A stretch of DNA of 64,000 bases from Streptomyces sp. HD (GTDB taxonomy: Bacteria > Actinomycetota > Actinomycetes > Streptomycetales > Streptomycetaceae), in the NCBI RefSeq assembly GCF_028369295.1, contig NZ_JAQMYP010000007.1, positions 205,751-269,750 on the forward strand. The letters are read 5' to 3'. The notes under the pieces are model-generated. The model was not told where the DNA came from and did not search any database. It saw only the letters and a list, made by a program, of their open reading frames with translations. This document shows, one piece after another, positions 8,390 through 16,816 of this stretch (positions are counted from its first letter, which is position 1; each line of letters opens with the position of its first letter). Both the position numbers and the translations under genes were made by a program.

Positions 8390-10543
8390 ATGAACCGTCC
8401 ACTGCGTGTCACCGTGGTCACGACGGCAGGGATCCTCGGCGGAGCGGAAGTCTGGCTGCTGGCGCTGCTCGACGCGACCGACCGGCTGGACGTGGACGCG
8501 GTGATGCTGGGCAACGGGCCCCTGGGTGAGGAGTTCCGGCGCAGGGGAGTGCCCTGTGTCACGCTTCCGACGGGGCGGACCGGAGCGGCGATCGTGGCCT
8601 CCGCGACATCGCTCGCGCGCCGGTTGCGGGCTGACCGGCCGGACGTGGTCCTCGCCAACGGGATCAAGGCGGCATGTGTGTGCGGGCCGGCCGCGTGGCT
8701 CACCGGAGTGCGCTGCGTGTGGGTCAAACACGACTACACCCACCCCCGGCTGATGAAGCTCCTGGCCACGCTCATCGACGACTGTGTGGGGACGGCGGAC
8801 GGACTGGTCGCCGCCTCACGACATCCCCGCGCCGAACTCGTACCGTTCCCCGTGCCGGAGGGAACCGCACTGCCCCGTGAGGCCGCCCGGGAGGAGCTGG
8901 TACGACACGGTGTGCGGCTCAACGGCCACGACGAGCGGTTGCTGCTCACCGTCAGCCGGCTGGTCTTCAACAAGGGCGTGGACAACGCGATCGAGGCACT
9001 GGCGAAGCCCGGCGGCGAGCGCTGGCGGCTGGCCGTCGTCGGGGGCGAGGATCCGACCGAACCTGGGGAGCAGGACCGGCTCTCGCAGCTGGCCGCCGGC
9101 CTCGGAGTGGCCGACCGCGTCGACTTCACGGGTTTCATCAAGGACGCCTGGCGGATCATCCCCGGAGCCGACGCCGCCGCGGTGCTGACCAAACCCACCC
9201 CGGCGATGCCCCATCCGGAGGGCTTTGGGGCGGTCGCCCTGGAGGCGATGCGCTCCGCGGTCCCCGTGATCACCACGCCGGGCCCGGTCGCCGACCGGGT
9301 GGCGGAACCGGGCGCGGCGCACGCCGGGATCGCCGTGCCGCCCGGTGACCCCACCGAGGTGGGCCTGGCGCTCCGCCGCTTGACGGACCACGACACGCGC
9401 GCCGCCATGGGCACCGTGGGACACCGGCTGACGGCTTCCCATCCGGGCCCCGCCGACTGCGCCGGACGGCTGGTGCAGATCCTCTCCGAGACCGCGCGCC
9501 TGCCCGGCGCGGGACTGACCGGGACCGAACCGGTCTCGGTGGTGACCACCGTGCTCGACGAGGCCGATGTGATCGACCGGCTGCTCGGAGGGCTGGCGCC
9601 CCAACTCGTCGAGGACGGCGACGAGATCGTCGTGGTCGACGGCGGCTCGACCGACGACACGGCCGACCGGGTCGAGGCATGGGCCGCGAAGGACGCCCGC
9701 ATCCGGCTGCTCCGCCTCCCCGGCTCCACCATCTCGGCCGGCCGCAACGCCGGTGTGCGCGCGGCGGGCAACCCGCTGATCGCCTGCACCGACGCCGGCT
9801 GCTACCCCGAACCGGACTGGCTGGCCCGGCTGCGTGCGGCGGCGGCGGAGTCCGTCCCGCCCGATCTGATCACCGGCGTCTACCGGGCGGACGGGCAGGG
9901 GGCGTTGAGCCGGGCCATGTCGGCGGTGGGGTATCCGGTGCCCGATGAGGCCCGTCATCCGGGACCCTGGACACGCGTGTACTGCCGGCTCTTCGGCCGT
10001 GGACTGGACGCGGCCATGCCCACCGGGCGATCGGTGGCCTTCTCCCGCTCCGCCTGGCAGGACGCCGGGGGATTCCCCGAGCATCTGCACACCGCCGAGG
10101 ACGTGCTCTTCGGCCGTGCCGTCGTCGGGGCCGGCCATCGGGCGGTTCTGGCCTCCGCCGCCGAGGTGGGCTGGGAACAGCGGCCGACGCTGCGTCGGAC
10201 GGCGGCGATGTACTTCCGTTACGGCGAGGGCGGCGGACGGTCGGCCGACCCGCGCCTGGTGGGCCGGGACATGGCCCGAGCGGGCGCCTACGCCCTCGGT
10301 CTCGCCGCGCTGATGACGGGCCCACGCGCCCGCCTCACCGCGGCCACCGCGTTCACCGCGTATGTGTCACTTCCGCTCGCCAGGGCCGTCCGCCGACGCC
10401 ACTGGACGGCCGTGCCGCTCGTCCCCTTCGCCACGGCGGTGCGCGACCTCGCCAAGGCGGCCGGGGCCGGGCGCGGACTGGTCGGTCGGCTGAGGTCGGG
10501 CGGGGCCACCACGGACGCTCCGGACAAGGACGATGCCTCATGA
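8390..10543 (+). CDS. Fused bifunctional glycosyltransferase (GT4 + GT2)
   Basis: 717 aa. Residues 1-370 have a GT-B, GT4-type fold: N-terminal GGAEVWLL loop, LTVSRLVFNKGVD hinge, and the nucleotide-sugar motif HPEGFGAVALEAMRS near 278. Residues 380-690 are a GT-A, GT2-type domain: VVTTVLDEADVIDRLL, the acidic stretch VDGGSTDDT near 415, GRNAGVRAAG, and a TAEDVLFGRAV motif near 565. Two transferases in one chain suggest two consecutive sugar additions in assembling an exopolysaccharide or glycolipid. The C-terminal ~90 residues hold hydrophobic segments that may contact the membrane. The start ATG has the SD GGAGGA. The gene overlaps the next by 4 bp. Sugars transferred are unknown. Confidence 0.88.
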   Translation: MNRPLRVTVVTTAGILGGAEVWLLALLDATDRLDVDAVMLGNGPLGEEFRRRGVPCVTLPTGRTGAAIVASATSLARRLRADRPDVVLANGIKAACVCGPAAWLTGVRCVWVKHDYTHPRLMKLLATLIDDCVGTADGLVAASRHPRAELVPFPVPEGTALPREAAREELVRHGVRLNGHDERLLLTVSRLVFNKGVDNAIEALAKPGGERWRLAVVGGEDPTEPGEQDRLSQLAAGLGVADRVDFTGFIKDAWRIIPGADAAAVLTKPTPAMPHPEGFGAVALEAMRSAVPVITTPGPVADRVAEPGAAHAGIAVPPGDPTEVGLALRRLTDHDTRAAMGTVGHRLTASHPGPADCAGRLVQILSETARLPGAGLTGTEPVSVVTTVLDEADVIDRLLGGLAPQLVEDGDEIVVVDGGSTDDTADRVEAWAAKDARIRLLRLPGSTISAGRNAGVRAAGNPLIACTDAGCYPEPDWLARLRAAAAESVPPDLITGVYRADGQGALSRAMSAVGYPVPDEARHPGPWTRVYCRLFGRGLDAAMPTGRSVAFSRSAWQDAGGFPEHLHTAEDVLFGRAVVGAGHRAVLASAAEVGWEQRPTLRRTAAMYFRYGEGGGRSADPRLVGRDMARAGAYALGLAALMTGPRARLTAATAFTAYVSLPLARAVRRRHWTAVPLVPFATAVRDLAKAAGAGRGLVGRLRSGGATTDAPDKDDAS

Positions 10544-11313
10544 GCCACCCCATCGCCTCCAGGCAACCGCTGGTGCTGATGTACCACGGTGTCGGCCTGC
10601 GCTCCGCGAGCCAGGACCCGTTCTGCCTGTTCGTCCCGCCCGACACCCTCCACCGGCAACTGCGAGGGCTGCTCGACCGGGGCTGGACACCGCTGACACT
10701 CCACCGCTATCTGCGCGGCGACTTCCCCGGACGCAGTGTGCTGGTGACCTTCGACGACGGCTACCGGGGCCTGCTGGACGAGGGCGTGCCGGTCCTGCGG
10801 AAACTGGGGTTCCCCGCCACCGCGTTCGTGCTCAGCGGCGTACTCGGCGGTACCTCCGCATGGATGGCCGAAATGCCCGACGAGCCGCTGCTGGACGCCG
10901 ACGGTGTGCGCGCCCTGGCCGACGCGGGACTGGATGTCGAATGCCACGGATGGGACCACAGCGACCTCGCGAACGCCGAGCCCGGGACCCTCGTACGCAA
11001 TCTCAGGGATGCCGCGGCGGCCCTGGCCGAGATCACCGGCAGGCGTGCCCGTGCGTTCGCCTACCCCTACGGGACGCACGACCCCGCCGCCCGCAGGGCA
11101 GCGGCCGAAGCCGGGTTCGAGGTCGCGTTCAGCGTGCACGACGGCGCCGGGCGCTACGCCATCCCGCGCGTCGACATCAACGCCACCGAGATCGACGCGA
11201 CCTTCCGGCTGAAGACCTGGCGCGGCTACCCCGCCATCCGCCGGGCGTCCGGGGCAGTGCCACTGCTGCGCCCCGCCCTGCACTCACTGATCGGCTTCGC
11301 CCAACGGCCCTGA
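10540..11313 (+). CDS. Polysaccharide deacetylase (NodB/CE4 family)
   Basis: 257 aa. The NodB motifs are visible: TFDDGY near residue 69 (metal and catalytic Asp), HGWDHSDL near 131 (the usual HSxxH is degenerate), and a RAFAYPYG motif near 170. The reaction would be removal of N- or O-acetyl groups from a glycan, using a divalent metal. No signal peptide or membrane anchor is evident, so it may act on cytoplasmic lipid-linked sugars. It is translationally coupled (ATGA) to the fused glycosyltransferase, so both act in one pathway. Its last 137 bp overlap the convergent GT4 reading frame. Confidence 0.85.
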   Translation: MSHPIASRQPLVLMYHGVGLRSASQDPFCLFVPPDTLHRQLRGLLDRGWTPLTLHRYLRGDFPGRSVLVTFDDGYRGLLDEGVPVLRKLGFPATAFVLSGVLGGTSAWMAEMPDEPLLDADGVRALADAGLDVECHGWDHSDLANAEPGTLVRNLRDAAAALAEITGRRARAFAYPYGTHDPAARRAAAEAGFEVAFSVHDGAGRYAIPRVDINATEIDATFRLKTWRGYPAIRRASGAVPLLRPALHSLIGFAQRP

Positions 11314-12553
11314 CGACCCTGGCGGCTTCGCCCAACGGCCCTGATGACCCTGGCGGCCTCGCCGGCCCTGACGGCCTCGCGGGTCCTGACGGCCGTGCAG
11401 GCTCGCCGCCCAGACAACGGCCGTGCACGCTCGCCGCCCAGACGCCGCGGGCATCGTCGTACACGGTGTACATCCGCTCCACGACCTGCCGTACGTCGTG
11501 ATGGCGGCGGATGTGTGCCTCCGCCTCCGCACCGAGCCCCCGGCCCGTCGCCGGATCGGCAAGCAGGCGGGCCATCGCGGCCGCGAGCGCGCTCGGGTCC
11601 TCCAACGGGACGACGGCGAACGGCACATGGCCGGGCGGGAGGAACTCCCGCGCCCCCGGCACATCGGTGACGACGACAGGGCGGGAGCAGGCCATGGCTT
11701 CCAGCGGGGCGAGCGCCATCCCCGCTTCCCAGCGCGAGGCAAGGACCGCGAGATCGGCCGCGAGATACCAGTCACGAGGGTCTGCGACGGCTCCGGCGAA
11801 AGCGACGGACGACGACGCCCGTGCCGCCAGAACCGAACGGTCCGGCCCGCCCCCGACAAGGACCAGTCCCGCCCCCGGTATCCGCTCCTCGACCTCCGTC
11901 CAGGCGTCGAGCAGCACGTCCTGCCCCTTCTGACGGCACAGCCGCGCCACGCACACGACCAGGGGACCGGTGCCGCACACTCCGAGCCGCCGCCGCGCGA
12001 CGTCACGCGATGACGCCTGCGGCGGGGTCAGCCAGTCGAGGTCCACCCCATTGCGTACGACGGTGTACCGGGACCGGATGCCGGCGGCCGCCCCGTGGGC
12101 CCGCTCGCCCTCGCTCACGCACACCACCTGGTGCGCCCAGCGCGCTCCCGTCCTCTCCCACCGCACCGTGGCCCTCCGCAGGGCGGCGGCGGACACGGCG
12201 TCGAACGACCAGGCGTGCGGCTGATAGACGGTCGGCAACCGCCCGCGGATCGCCAGGCGGCCCGCGAGTCCCGCCTTCGCGCTGTGCAGGTGCACCACGT
12301 CCGGACGCACCGAGCCCACGATGCGCCGCACTGAGGCGACCTCGCGCGGCAGCGCCGGACCGGGGGAGCGCACGGCATCCCACCGCACCACCCGGGCCCC
12401 GCGCCGCGCGGCCGCCAGCCACAGCGTGCCGGCGATCGGGCAGGCCACGATCACCTGGTCGCCTCTCGCGCACTGCCCGGCAGCCAGGTCCGTGACCACC
12501 CGGGCGACACCCGCCTCGCTCGACTGCGCGATGTGCAGGATGGTCCGCCTCAC
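11177..12553 (-). CDS. Glycosyltransferase family 4 with extended low-complexity tail
   Basis: 458 aa, GTG start that overlaps the upstream stop (GTGA). GT-B fold: N-terminal LHIAQSSEAGVARVVTDLA, HSAKAGLAGRLA near 95, the hinge VVCVARLCRQKGQDVLLDAW near 210, and the donor-site motif EAGMALAPLEAMACSRPVVV near 280. The catalytic part ends by about residue 370. The remaining ~85 residues are Pro/Gly/Ser/Arg-rich, come from tandem repeats and overlap the convergent deacetylase gene, so the original stop was probably lost by repeat expansion. Last gene of a three-gene minus-strand operon. Likely extends the lipid-linked sugar made by the 13997-15412 protein. Confidence 0.85.
   Translation of the reverse strand: MRRTILHIAQSSEAGVARVVTDLAAGQCARGDQVIVACPIAGTLWLAAARRGARVVRWDAVRSPGPALPREVASVRRIVGSVRPDVVHLHSAKAGLAGRLAIRGRLPTVYQPHAWSFDAVSAAALRRATVRWERTGARWAHQVVCVSEGERAHGAAAGIRSRYTVVRNGVDLDWLTPPQASSRDVARRRLGVCGTGPLVVCVARLCRQKGQDVLLDAWTEVEERIPGAGLVLVGGGPDRSVLAARASSSVAFAGAVADPRDWYLAADLAVLASRWEAGMALAPLEAMACSRPVVVTDVPGAREFLPPGHVPFAVVPLEDPSALAAAMARLLADPATGRGLGAEAEAHIRRHHDVRQVVERMYTVYDDARGVWAASVHGRCLGGEPARPSGPARPSGPARPPGSSGPLGEAARVVRAVGRSRSVSAGRGAAVALPRTPGGWRGSRARSSAGRSRRSRWR
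11293..11450. repeat. Stacked short tandem repeats at a convergent gene junction
   Basis: Two 31-bp units start at 11293 and 11324, each beginning GGCTTCGCCCAACGGCCC. Shorter degenerate copies with GGCCTCGC and CCTGACGGCC follow. Two ~29-bp units beginning GGCCGTGCA start near 11390 and 11420. The first unit contains the deacetylase stop codon, and the array is read as the C-terminal tail of the opposite-strand GT4. Confidence 0.8.
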
Positions 12554-13983
12554 GGCGCCGCACCCTTCTGCGGCAGAAGCCGACCTCCTGGAGCCGCGCT
12601 GGCGTCGTGCGACTCGACGGTGCTCGGGCCGGAGTTGCTTGAGCCGGTGCCCTGCGAGTCGGTCCCGTGCGAGCCGGTGTCCTTCGGCAGCGCCGCCTCA
12701 CCCCGTGCCGCCTCACCCCGTGCCGCCCCACCCGGCGCACCCTCGCCCACGCCCCCCTCGCCCGGACCGCTGTTGCCCCCGGTCACCCTCAGCCGCAACG
12801 GCTTCGTCAGCCTGCGGGCGACCGTTCCGCTGAACCGCACCGCCTCCGCGACGGCCGGCACCGGATCGTCCCGGCTCACCCAGGCCCGTTCGAGGTTCCG
12901 CCGGGGCAGCGGCTCCGGGAGCCGGCGGTCGCGCCAGGCGGTCACCGCGGTCGACACGGCGTCCAGGTTGCCGACGATGAAGCCCCGGCCGTGGATCTGC
13001 GATCCGTCCGAAATGCGCCGGCCCGTCAGGTCCAGGTACATCGCGCGGACCACGTCCAGTCCCTGCGCCGTGTTGAAGAGGCGGAACTGCTGTCCGAACC
13101 GGGGATTGAAGTCGATCAGCTTGTAGCGGCCGTCACGCCGGTCGAACCGCCAGTCGAGGTCGGCGATCCCGCAGTAGCCGATCGCCCGGCACAACTCGGC
13201 GGCCAGCGTCGCGAGGACGGTGTTGCGCCGCGCCCACGCCCGGGTGGTGAGGCCCGACTTGGGCGGCCAGGAGCGGAACTTGTGCCCGGTGAAGACGAGC
13301 CGGGGTACACCTCCCGCGCCGCAGTAGAGGTGGGTGAACCACTCCTCAGCGATGTCGAGAGCGATGTGCTCCTGCACGATGACGGAGGGGGACTCGGCCG
13401 CCCCGCACCGGGCGAGCAGCTCCTCCTCGTCGTGCACGACCGTGGTGTGCCCCATTGCGGAGTCGTTCAGCTTGGTGAACGGCTCCCTGTCCTTGAGGAC
13501 CACCGGGAAGCCCCACTCACGGCTCACCGCGACCAACTCGGCCCGGTCGACCGGCGATCGGGTCCGCGGAGTGGGCACCCCGTGCTCCTCGCAGATCCGG
13601 TGCAGCCCCTCCTTGCTGGCCACCCTGCGAGGCAGCGCCGGCGGCACGGGAGGCAGCACGAACCACTCGGCCAGCCGGTCGGCGTTCTCCGCCAGCAGCA
13701 CGGCGGCCTCGTCGCCCTCCGCCACGGCCACGGTGGGGCGGCCGATCTCCCGGCCCATCCGCAGGAGGAGCGAGACGAGTTCGGACGTTTCCTCGGCGCC
13801 GGTCGTCGGGCGGACGAAGCGGCCGGTGAGGTGGCGCGAGAGGGCGACCGGAGTGAACCGGTCCTCGACCATGGCGTACGCCGGAACGCCCATGCGTCCC
13901 AGGGTGCGCACCACGCCGAGCCCGCCGTGGAGTTGGGGGAAGCGCCCCACCTTGACGAGCAGTGCCGGTACGGAGTCGCTCAT
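12550..13983 (-). CDS. ATP-grasp carboxylate-amine ligase-like protein
   Basis: 477 aa from the ATG at 13983, chosen for its SD GGGAG 6 bp upstream; the open frame extends to 14082 but reads unlike protein. N-terminal preATP-grasp region (LVKVGRFPQLHGGLGVVRTLGR), the ATP-binding PVVLKDREPF near 160, and the Mg-binding end ADLDWRFDRR ... LIDFNPRFGQQF near 285-310. Residues 410-477 are Gly/Ser/Ala-rich and low in complexity. ATP-grasp enzymes join a carboxylate to an amine or thiol through an acyl phosphate. The setting suggests amino-acid or peptide decoration of a sugar (inference). Substrates unknown. Confidence 0.75.
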   Translation of the reverse strand: MSDSVPALLVKVGRFPQLHGGLGVVRTLGRMGVPAYAMVEDRFTPVALSRHLTGRFVRPTTGAEETSELVSLLLRMGREIGRPTVAVAEGDEAAVLLAENADRLAEWFVLPPVPPALPRRVASKEGLHRICEEHGVPTPRTRSPVDRAELVAVSREWGFPVVLKDREPFTKLNDSAMGHTTVVHDEEELLARCGAAESPSVIVQEHIALDIAEEWFTHLYCGAGGVPRLVFTGHKFRSWPPKSGLTTRAWARRNTVLATLAAELCRAIGYCGIADLDWRFDRRDGRYKLIDFNPRFGQQFRLFNTAQGLDVVRAMYLDLTGRRISDGSQIHGRGFIVGNLDAVSTAVTAWRDRRLPEPLPRRNLERAWVSRDDPVPAVAEAVRFSGTVARRLTKPLRLRVTGGNSGPGEGGVGEGAPGGAARGEAARGEAALPKDTGSHGTDSQGTGSSNSGPSTVESHDASAAPGGRLLPQKGAAP

Positions 13984-13996
13984 GACGGGCTCCCGG

Positions 13997-15412
13997 TCAG
14001 CAGGCGCCGGTCCGGCGCACGACCGCGGACGGCGTCCGCAGCAGGATGGACAGGTCCAGGGCGGGCGACCAGTTCTCGACATAGCTCACATCGAGCCGGT
14101 CCCGCTCGTCGGTGGGCAGGCAGGAACGACCGCTGACCTGCCACAATCCGCTCATCCCCGGCTTCACGAGGAGCCGGTGACTGCCGTCCTCGCTCAGGCG
14201 GGCGACCTCGTCCTTCACCAGAGGTCTCGGACCGACCAGGGACATGTGGCCCGCGACCACGTTGAACAGCTGCGGCAGCTCGTCCAGTGAGGACGTGCGC
14301 AGGAAGGACCCCGCTCTTGTGACGCGCGGGTCGTCGGGGATCTTGAAGAACCGGTCGCAGCCGTAGCGGTTGAGGTGGGCGAGCCCGGGCTTGAGCCGTT
14401 CCGCGCCACGGTGCATCGACCGGAACTTCAGAAGGGTGAACTCTCGGCCGTCGCGGCCGATGCGGCGCTCCCGGAAGAGCGAGGGGCCCGGGCTGTCGAG
14501 CCGTACCCATACGGCGATGGCCGCCATCAGCGGCGCCAGCAGCAGTATGCCCAGCAGGGCCAGCAGACGGTCGGTCAGTTCTTTGGGGACGCGGGACCGC
14601 GTGGAGAGCCTGGGCGCGCGCAGCTGTAGCAGGGGCACCCCGGCGACCGGACGCAACGCCAGCCTCCCGGGTGTGACGTCGGCGAGGACCGGCGCGAGCA
14701 GCAGGTCGACGCCCGCGGCCCGCAGCTCCCAGGACAGGTGCCGCAGCCGTTCGGAGCCCAGTTCGGGGCCGGGCAGGGCGATGACCGCATCGCAGCGGGT
14801 CCGCCGTACCGCCTTGAGCAGGTCCACGGCTTCGTTGGGCCCGTCGGTATCGCTCCCGGGGGCCGCCGGGCCGGTGAGGCAGACGGCCACGACCTGCGGT
14901 CCGGGGGAGTATCCCCTCCTCAGCGCCGCGAGCAGCTCGGCGGCGGACTCGGCGGGTCCGAGCACGAGCACCCGTTCGGCGTCCCCGCCCCGGCCCGAGC
15001 CGGAGCGCATCCTCGCCCGCCGGGACCGGCGCAGCCCGAGGGTGAGCGCGGCGGCGAGGGGCAGTGCGATCAGGGCGTCGCGCAGCAGGTCGTCGCGGGG
15101 TGCGAACAGCCAGGCGGTACCGGCCGCGGCGGCGGCGACACAGGTTGCCCGCAGTACCGGGCGGAGGTAGTCCGCGTGGGCACCGGGCCCGTACATGCGT
15201 TGTGACGTCAGGAAGAGCAGCCACAGCGGGACGAGCACGGCCGGGACGTACCAGCGATGGGAGAACATCAGCACCCCGCCCGCGGCGAGGGCCGCGGCGA
15301 GCGCGTCGAGCGCGAGCAGGACCGGCAGCGGAGAGCTGCGGCCCGGACGCCTGTGCGTCCCTTCCGCGGTCCTCGCCGGTCCGGTGCGGGTCGATTCCTC
15401 TACGACGGCCAC
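13997..15412 (-). CDS. Polyprenyl-phosphate sugar-1-phosphate transferase (WbaP/ExoY-like priming enzyme)
   Basis: 471 aa, GTG start with GAGG upstream. The N-terminal ~125 residues hold four to five membrane helices; a Rossmann-like central part follows. The C-terminal ~190 residues are the bacterial sugar transferase domain: LLLAPLMAAIAVWVRLDSPG membrane hairpin, RERRIGRDGREFTLLKFRSM, DELPQLFNVVAGHMSLVGPRP, and LVKPGMSGLWQVSGRS. It transfers a hexose-1-phosphate to undecaprenyl phosphate in the inner leaflet, the first step of Wzx/Wzy-type exopolysaccharide assembly. First gene of the minus-strand operon; operator site B lies 47 bp upstream. Confidence 0.92.
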   Translation of the reverse strand: MAVVEESTRTGPARTAEGTHRRPGRSSPLPVLLALDALAAALAAGGVLMFSHRWYVPAVLVPLWLLFLTSQRMYGPGAHADYLRPVLRATCVAAAAAGTAWLFAPRDDLLRDALIALPLAAALTLGLRRSRRARMRSGSGRGGDAERVLVLGPAESAAELLAALRRGYSPGPQVVAVCLTGPAAPGSDTDGPNEAVDLLKAVRRTRCDAVIALPGPELGSERLRHLSWELRAAGVDLLLAPVLADVTPGRLALRPVAGVPLLQLRAPRLSTRSRVPKELTDRLLALLGILLLAPLMAAIAVWVRLDSPGPSLFRERRIGRDGREFTLLKFRSMHRGAERLKPGLAHLNRYGCDRFFKIPDDPRVTRAGSFLRTSSLDELPQLFNVVAGHMSLVGPRPLVKDEVARLSEDGSHRLLVKPGMSGLWQVSGRSCLPTDERDRLDVSYVENWSPALDLSILLRTPSAVVRRTGAC

Positions 15413-15458
15413 GGCTCGCTACCTCACCTCTTGGCCGGTCTTGATTGCCCTGATATGT

Positions 15459-15480
15459 ACGTTTACGATGTATATATACA
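15459..15480 (-). promoter_or_regulatory. Operator/promoter site B of the exopolysaccharide regulon
   Basis: On the minus strand it contains TATACATCGTAAAC, an exact 14-base match to site A, in the same orientation relative to the gene it precedes (13997-15412). It lies in the 104-125 bp gap between the divergent transferase and flavoprotein genes, so it could control both. Confidence 0.65.
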
Positions 15481-15516
15481 TACGCCGGAAATGGGGCAGT
15501 AGTCAAGAAGTCGCTG

Positions 15517-16788
15517 ATGGGAAGGTCGGCCAGCGCCATGAAGCCACCAGGAGACACCGAAGTCGCCGTGATAGGCGCAGGTCCTTACGGGCTTGCCGTC
15601 GCCGCCCACCTGCGGGCCCGCCGAGTGGCGTACCGGATCTTCGGTGAGCCGATGGAGGGCTGGTGCTCGCACATGCCGCGCGAGATGTATCTCAAGTCGT
15701 CGCCCTTCGCCTCGTCGATCTCCGCCCCCGCCCCAGGACATGGGCTCGGGGACTTCCGGGCCGAGGAAGGGCGTCCGCGGGGCCGCGAGCGGGAACCGGT
15801 GCCGCTGTCCGAGTTCGTGCGCTACGGGCTCTGGTTCCAGCGGAACTGCGTCCCCGAGCTGGACCGCACCGCGGTACGCCACGTCGATCGCTCCCGTGCC
15901 GGCCGGTACCGGGTCACGCTGGACTCCGGGGACGAGTTCACCGCGCGCTCCGTCGTCGTCGCCACGGGAGTCAACCCCTTCGCGTACATTCCGCGCGAGC
16001 TGACCGAGCTACGGGAGCACGGCCTCGTCTCGCACACGGCGGACCACACGGACCTGTCCGTGTTCGAGGGCAGGCGCGTCATCGTCGTCGGCGGCGGTCA
16101 GTCGGCCCTGGAGACGTCCGCTCTGCTGAACGAGGCCGGAGCCCAGCCCGCGGTGGTCGCCCGCACCCGTCCGTCCTTCGGCCCGCCCCCCGAGGCCGAC
16201 CGGGCGCAGGACCGTCCGCTGCACGCCCGACTGCTGTGGCCGGAGGCCGCGATGGGCACCGGATGGCCGCTGGTGGTCTGCAGCCGCGGGCCCTCTGCCA
16301 TCCGGCATCTGCCGGCCCGGATCCGGGCCCACCTGCTGCGTACGGTCCTCGGACCCTCCGGCGCCTGGTGGCTGCGGGAGCGGGTGCAGGGCCGGGTCCC
16401 GGTGCTGTCCGGCCGCAGCCTCCACTCGGCGGCGCGCGAGAACGGCGGAGTACGTCTGCGGGTGCGCAACCCCGGCGGCGACGTGGAGACCCTGTACGCC
16501 GACCACGTCATCGCGGGGACCGGATACCTGGTCGACGTCGACCGGGTGGAACTGCTGAGCGCAGAAGTGCGCCGGGCAGTGCGCAAGTCCGCCCCGGAGC
16601 CACCTCAACTGGCCGGTGCGCCCCAACTGTCCGCCGACTTCCAGTCGTCCGTGCCGGGCCTGTACTTCGCGGGCCTTGCAGCCGCCCCCACCTTCGGACC
16701 ACTCCTGCGCTTCGTGTGCGGCACGGGATTCGCCGCCCGCCGGATCAGCACCGCACTGGCGGCGAACGGGTCGCCACAGGGCGGCTGA
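15517..16788 (+). CDS. FAD/NAD(P)-dependent oxidoreductase (flavin monooxygenase-like)
   Basis: 423 aa if started at 15517; ATG 15538 (MKPPGDTEV) is an equal or better candidate, because the FAD fold begins right after it. FAD-binding AVIGAGPYGLAVAAHL at about 16-31, RSVVVATGVNPFAYIP near 150, a second dinucleotide motif VIVVGGGQSALETSALL near 188 (NADPH), and VIAGTGYLVDVD near 330. This two-Rossmann layout matches class B flavoprotein monooxygenases and related hydroxylases. It is divergent from the priming transferase and shares its operator gap, so it may modify the glycan or its lipid. Substrate unknown. Confidence 0.75.
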   Translation: MGRSASAMKPPGDTEVAVIGAGPYGLAVAAHLRARRVAYRIFGEPMEGWCSHMPREMYLKSSPFASSISAPAPGHGLGDFRAEEGRPRGREREPVPLSEFVRYGLWFQRNCVPELDRTAVRHVDRSRAGRYRVTLDSGDEFTARSVVVATGVNPFAYIPRELTELREHGLVSHTADHTDLSVFEGRRVIVVGGGQSALETSALLNEAGAQPAVVARTRPSFGPPPEADRAQDRPLHARLLWPEAAMGTGWPLVVCSRGPSAIRHLPARIRAHLLRTVLGPSGAWWLRERVQGRVPVLSGRSLHSAARENGGVRLRVRNPGGDVETLYADHVIAGTGYLVDVDRVELLSAEVRRAVRKSAPEPPQLAGAPQLSADFQSSVPGLYFAGLAAAPTFGPLLRFVCGTGFAARRISTALAANGSPQGG

Positions 16789-16816
16789 GCCCGTCGTCCG
16801 CCTCCGTCGAGTCCGG

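Noticed and set aside
8018..8402. Short open frames over the tRNA fragment (ending in TGFEPATP-like peptides) and the similar frame at 63739-63978
   Set aside because: These are the well-known false translations of antisense tRNA sequence; no ribosome site or domain.
11293..11450. CRISPR-like array
   Set aside because: Repeats are directly abutting without unique spacers, units differ in length, and no cas genes are present.
12550..14082. Longer ATP-grasp start at 14082
   Set aside because: The extra 33 residues overlap the priming transferase coding end, are Cys/Pro/Arg-rich and have no ribosome site; ATG 13983 has a good one.
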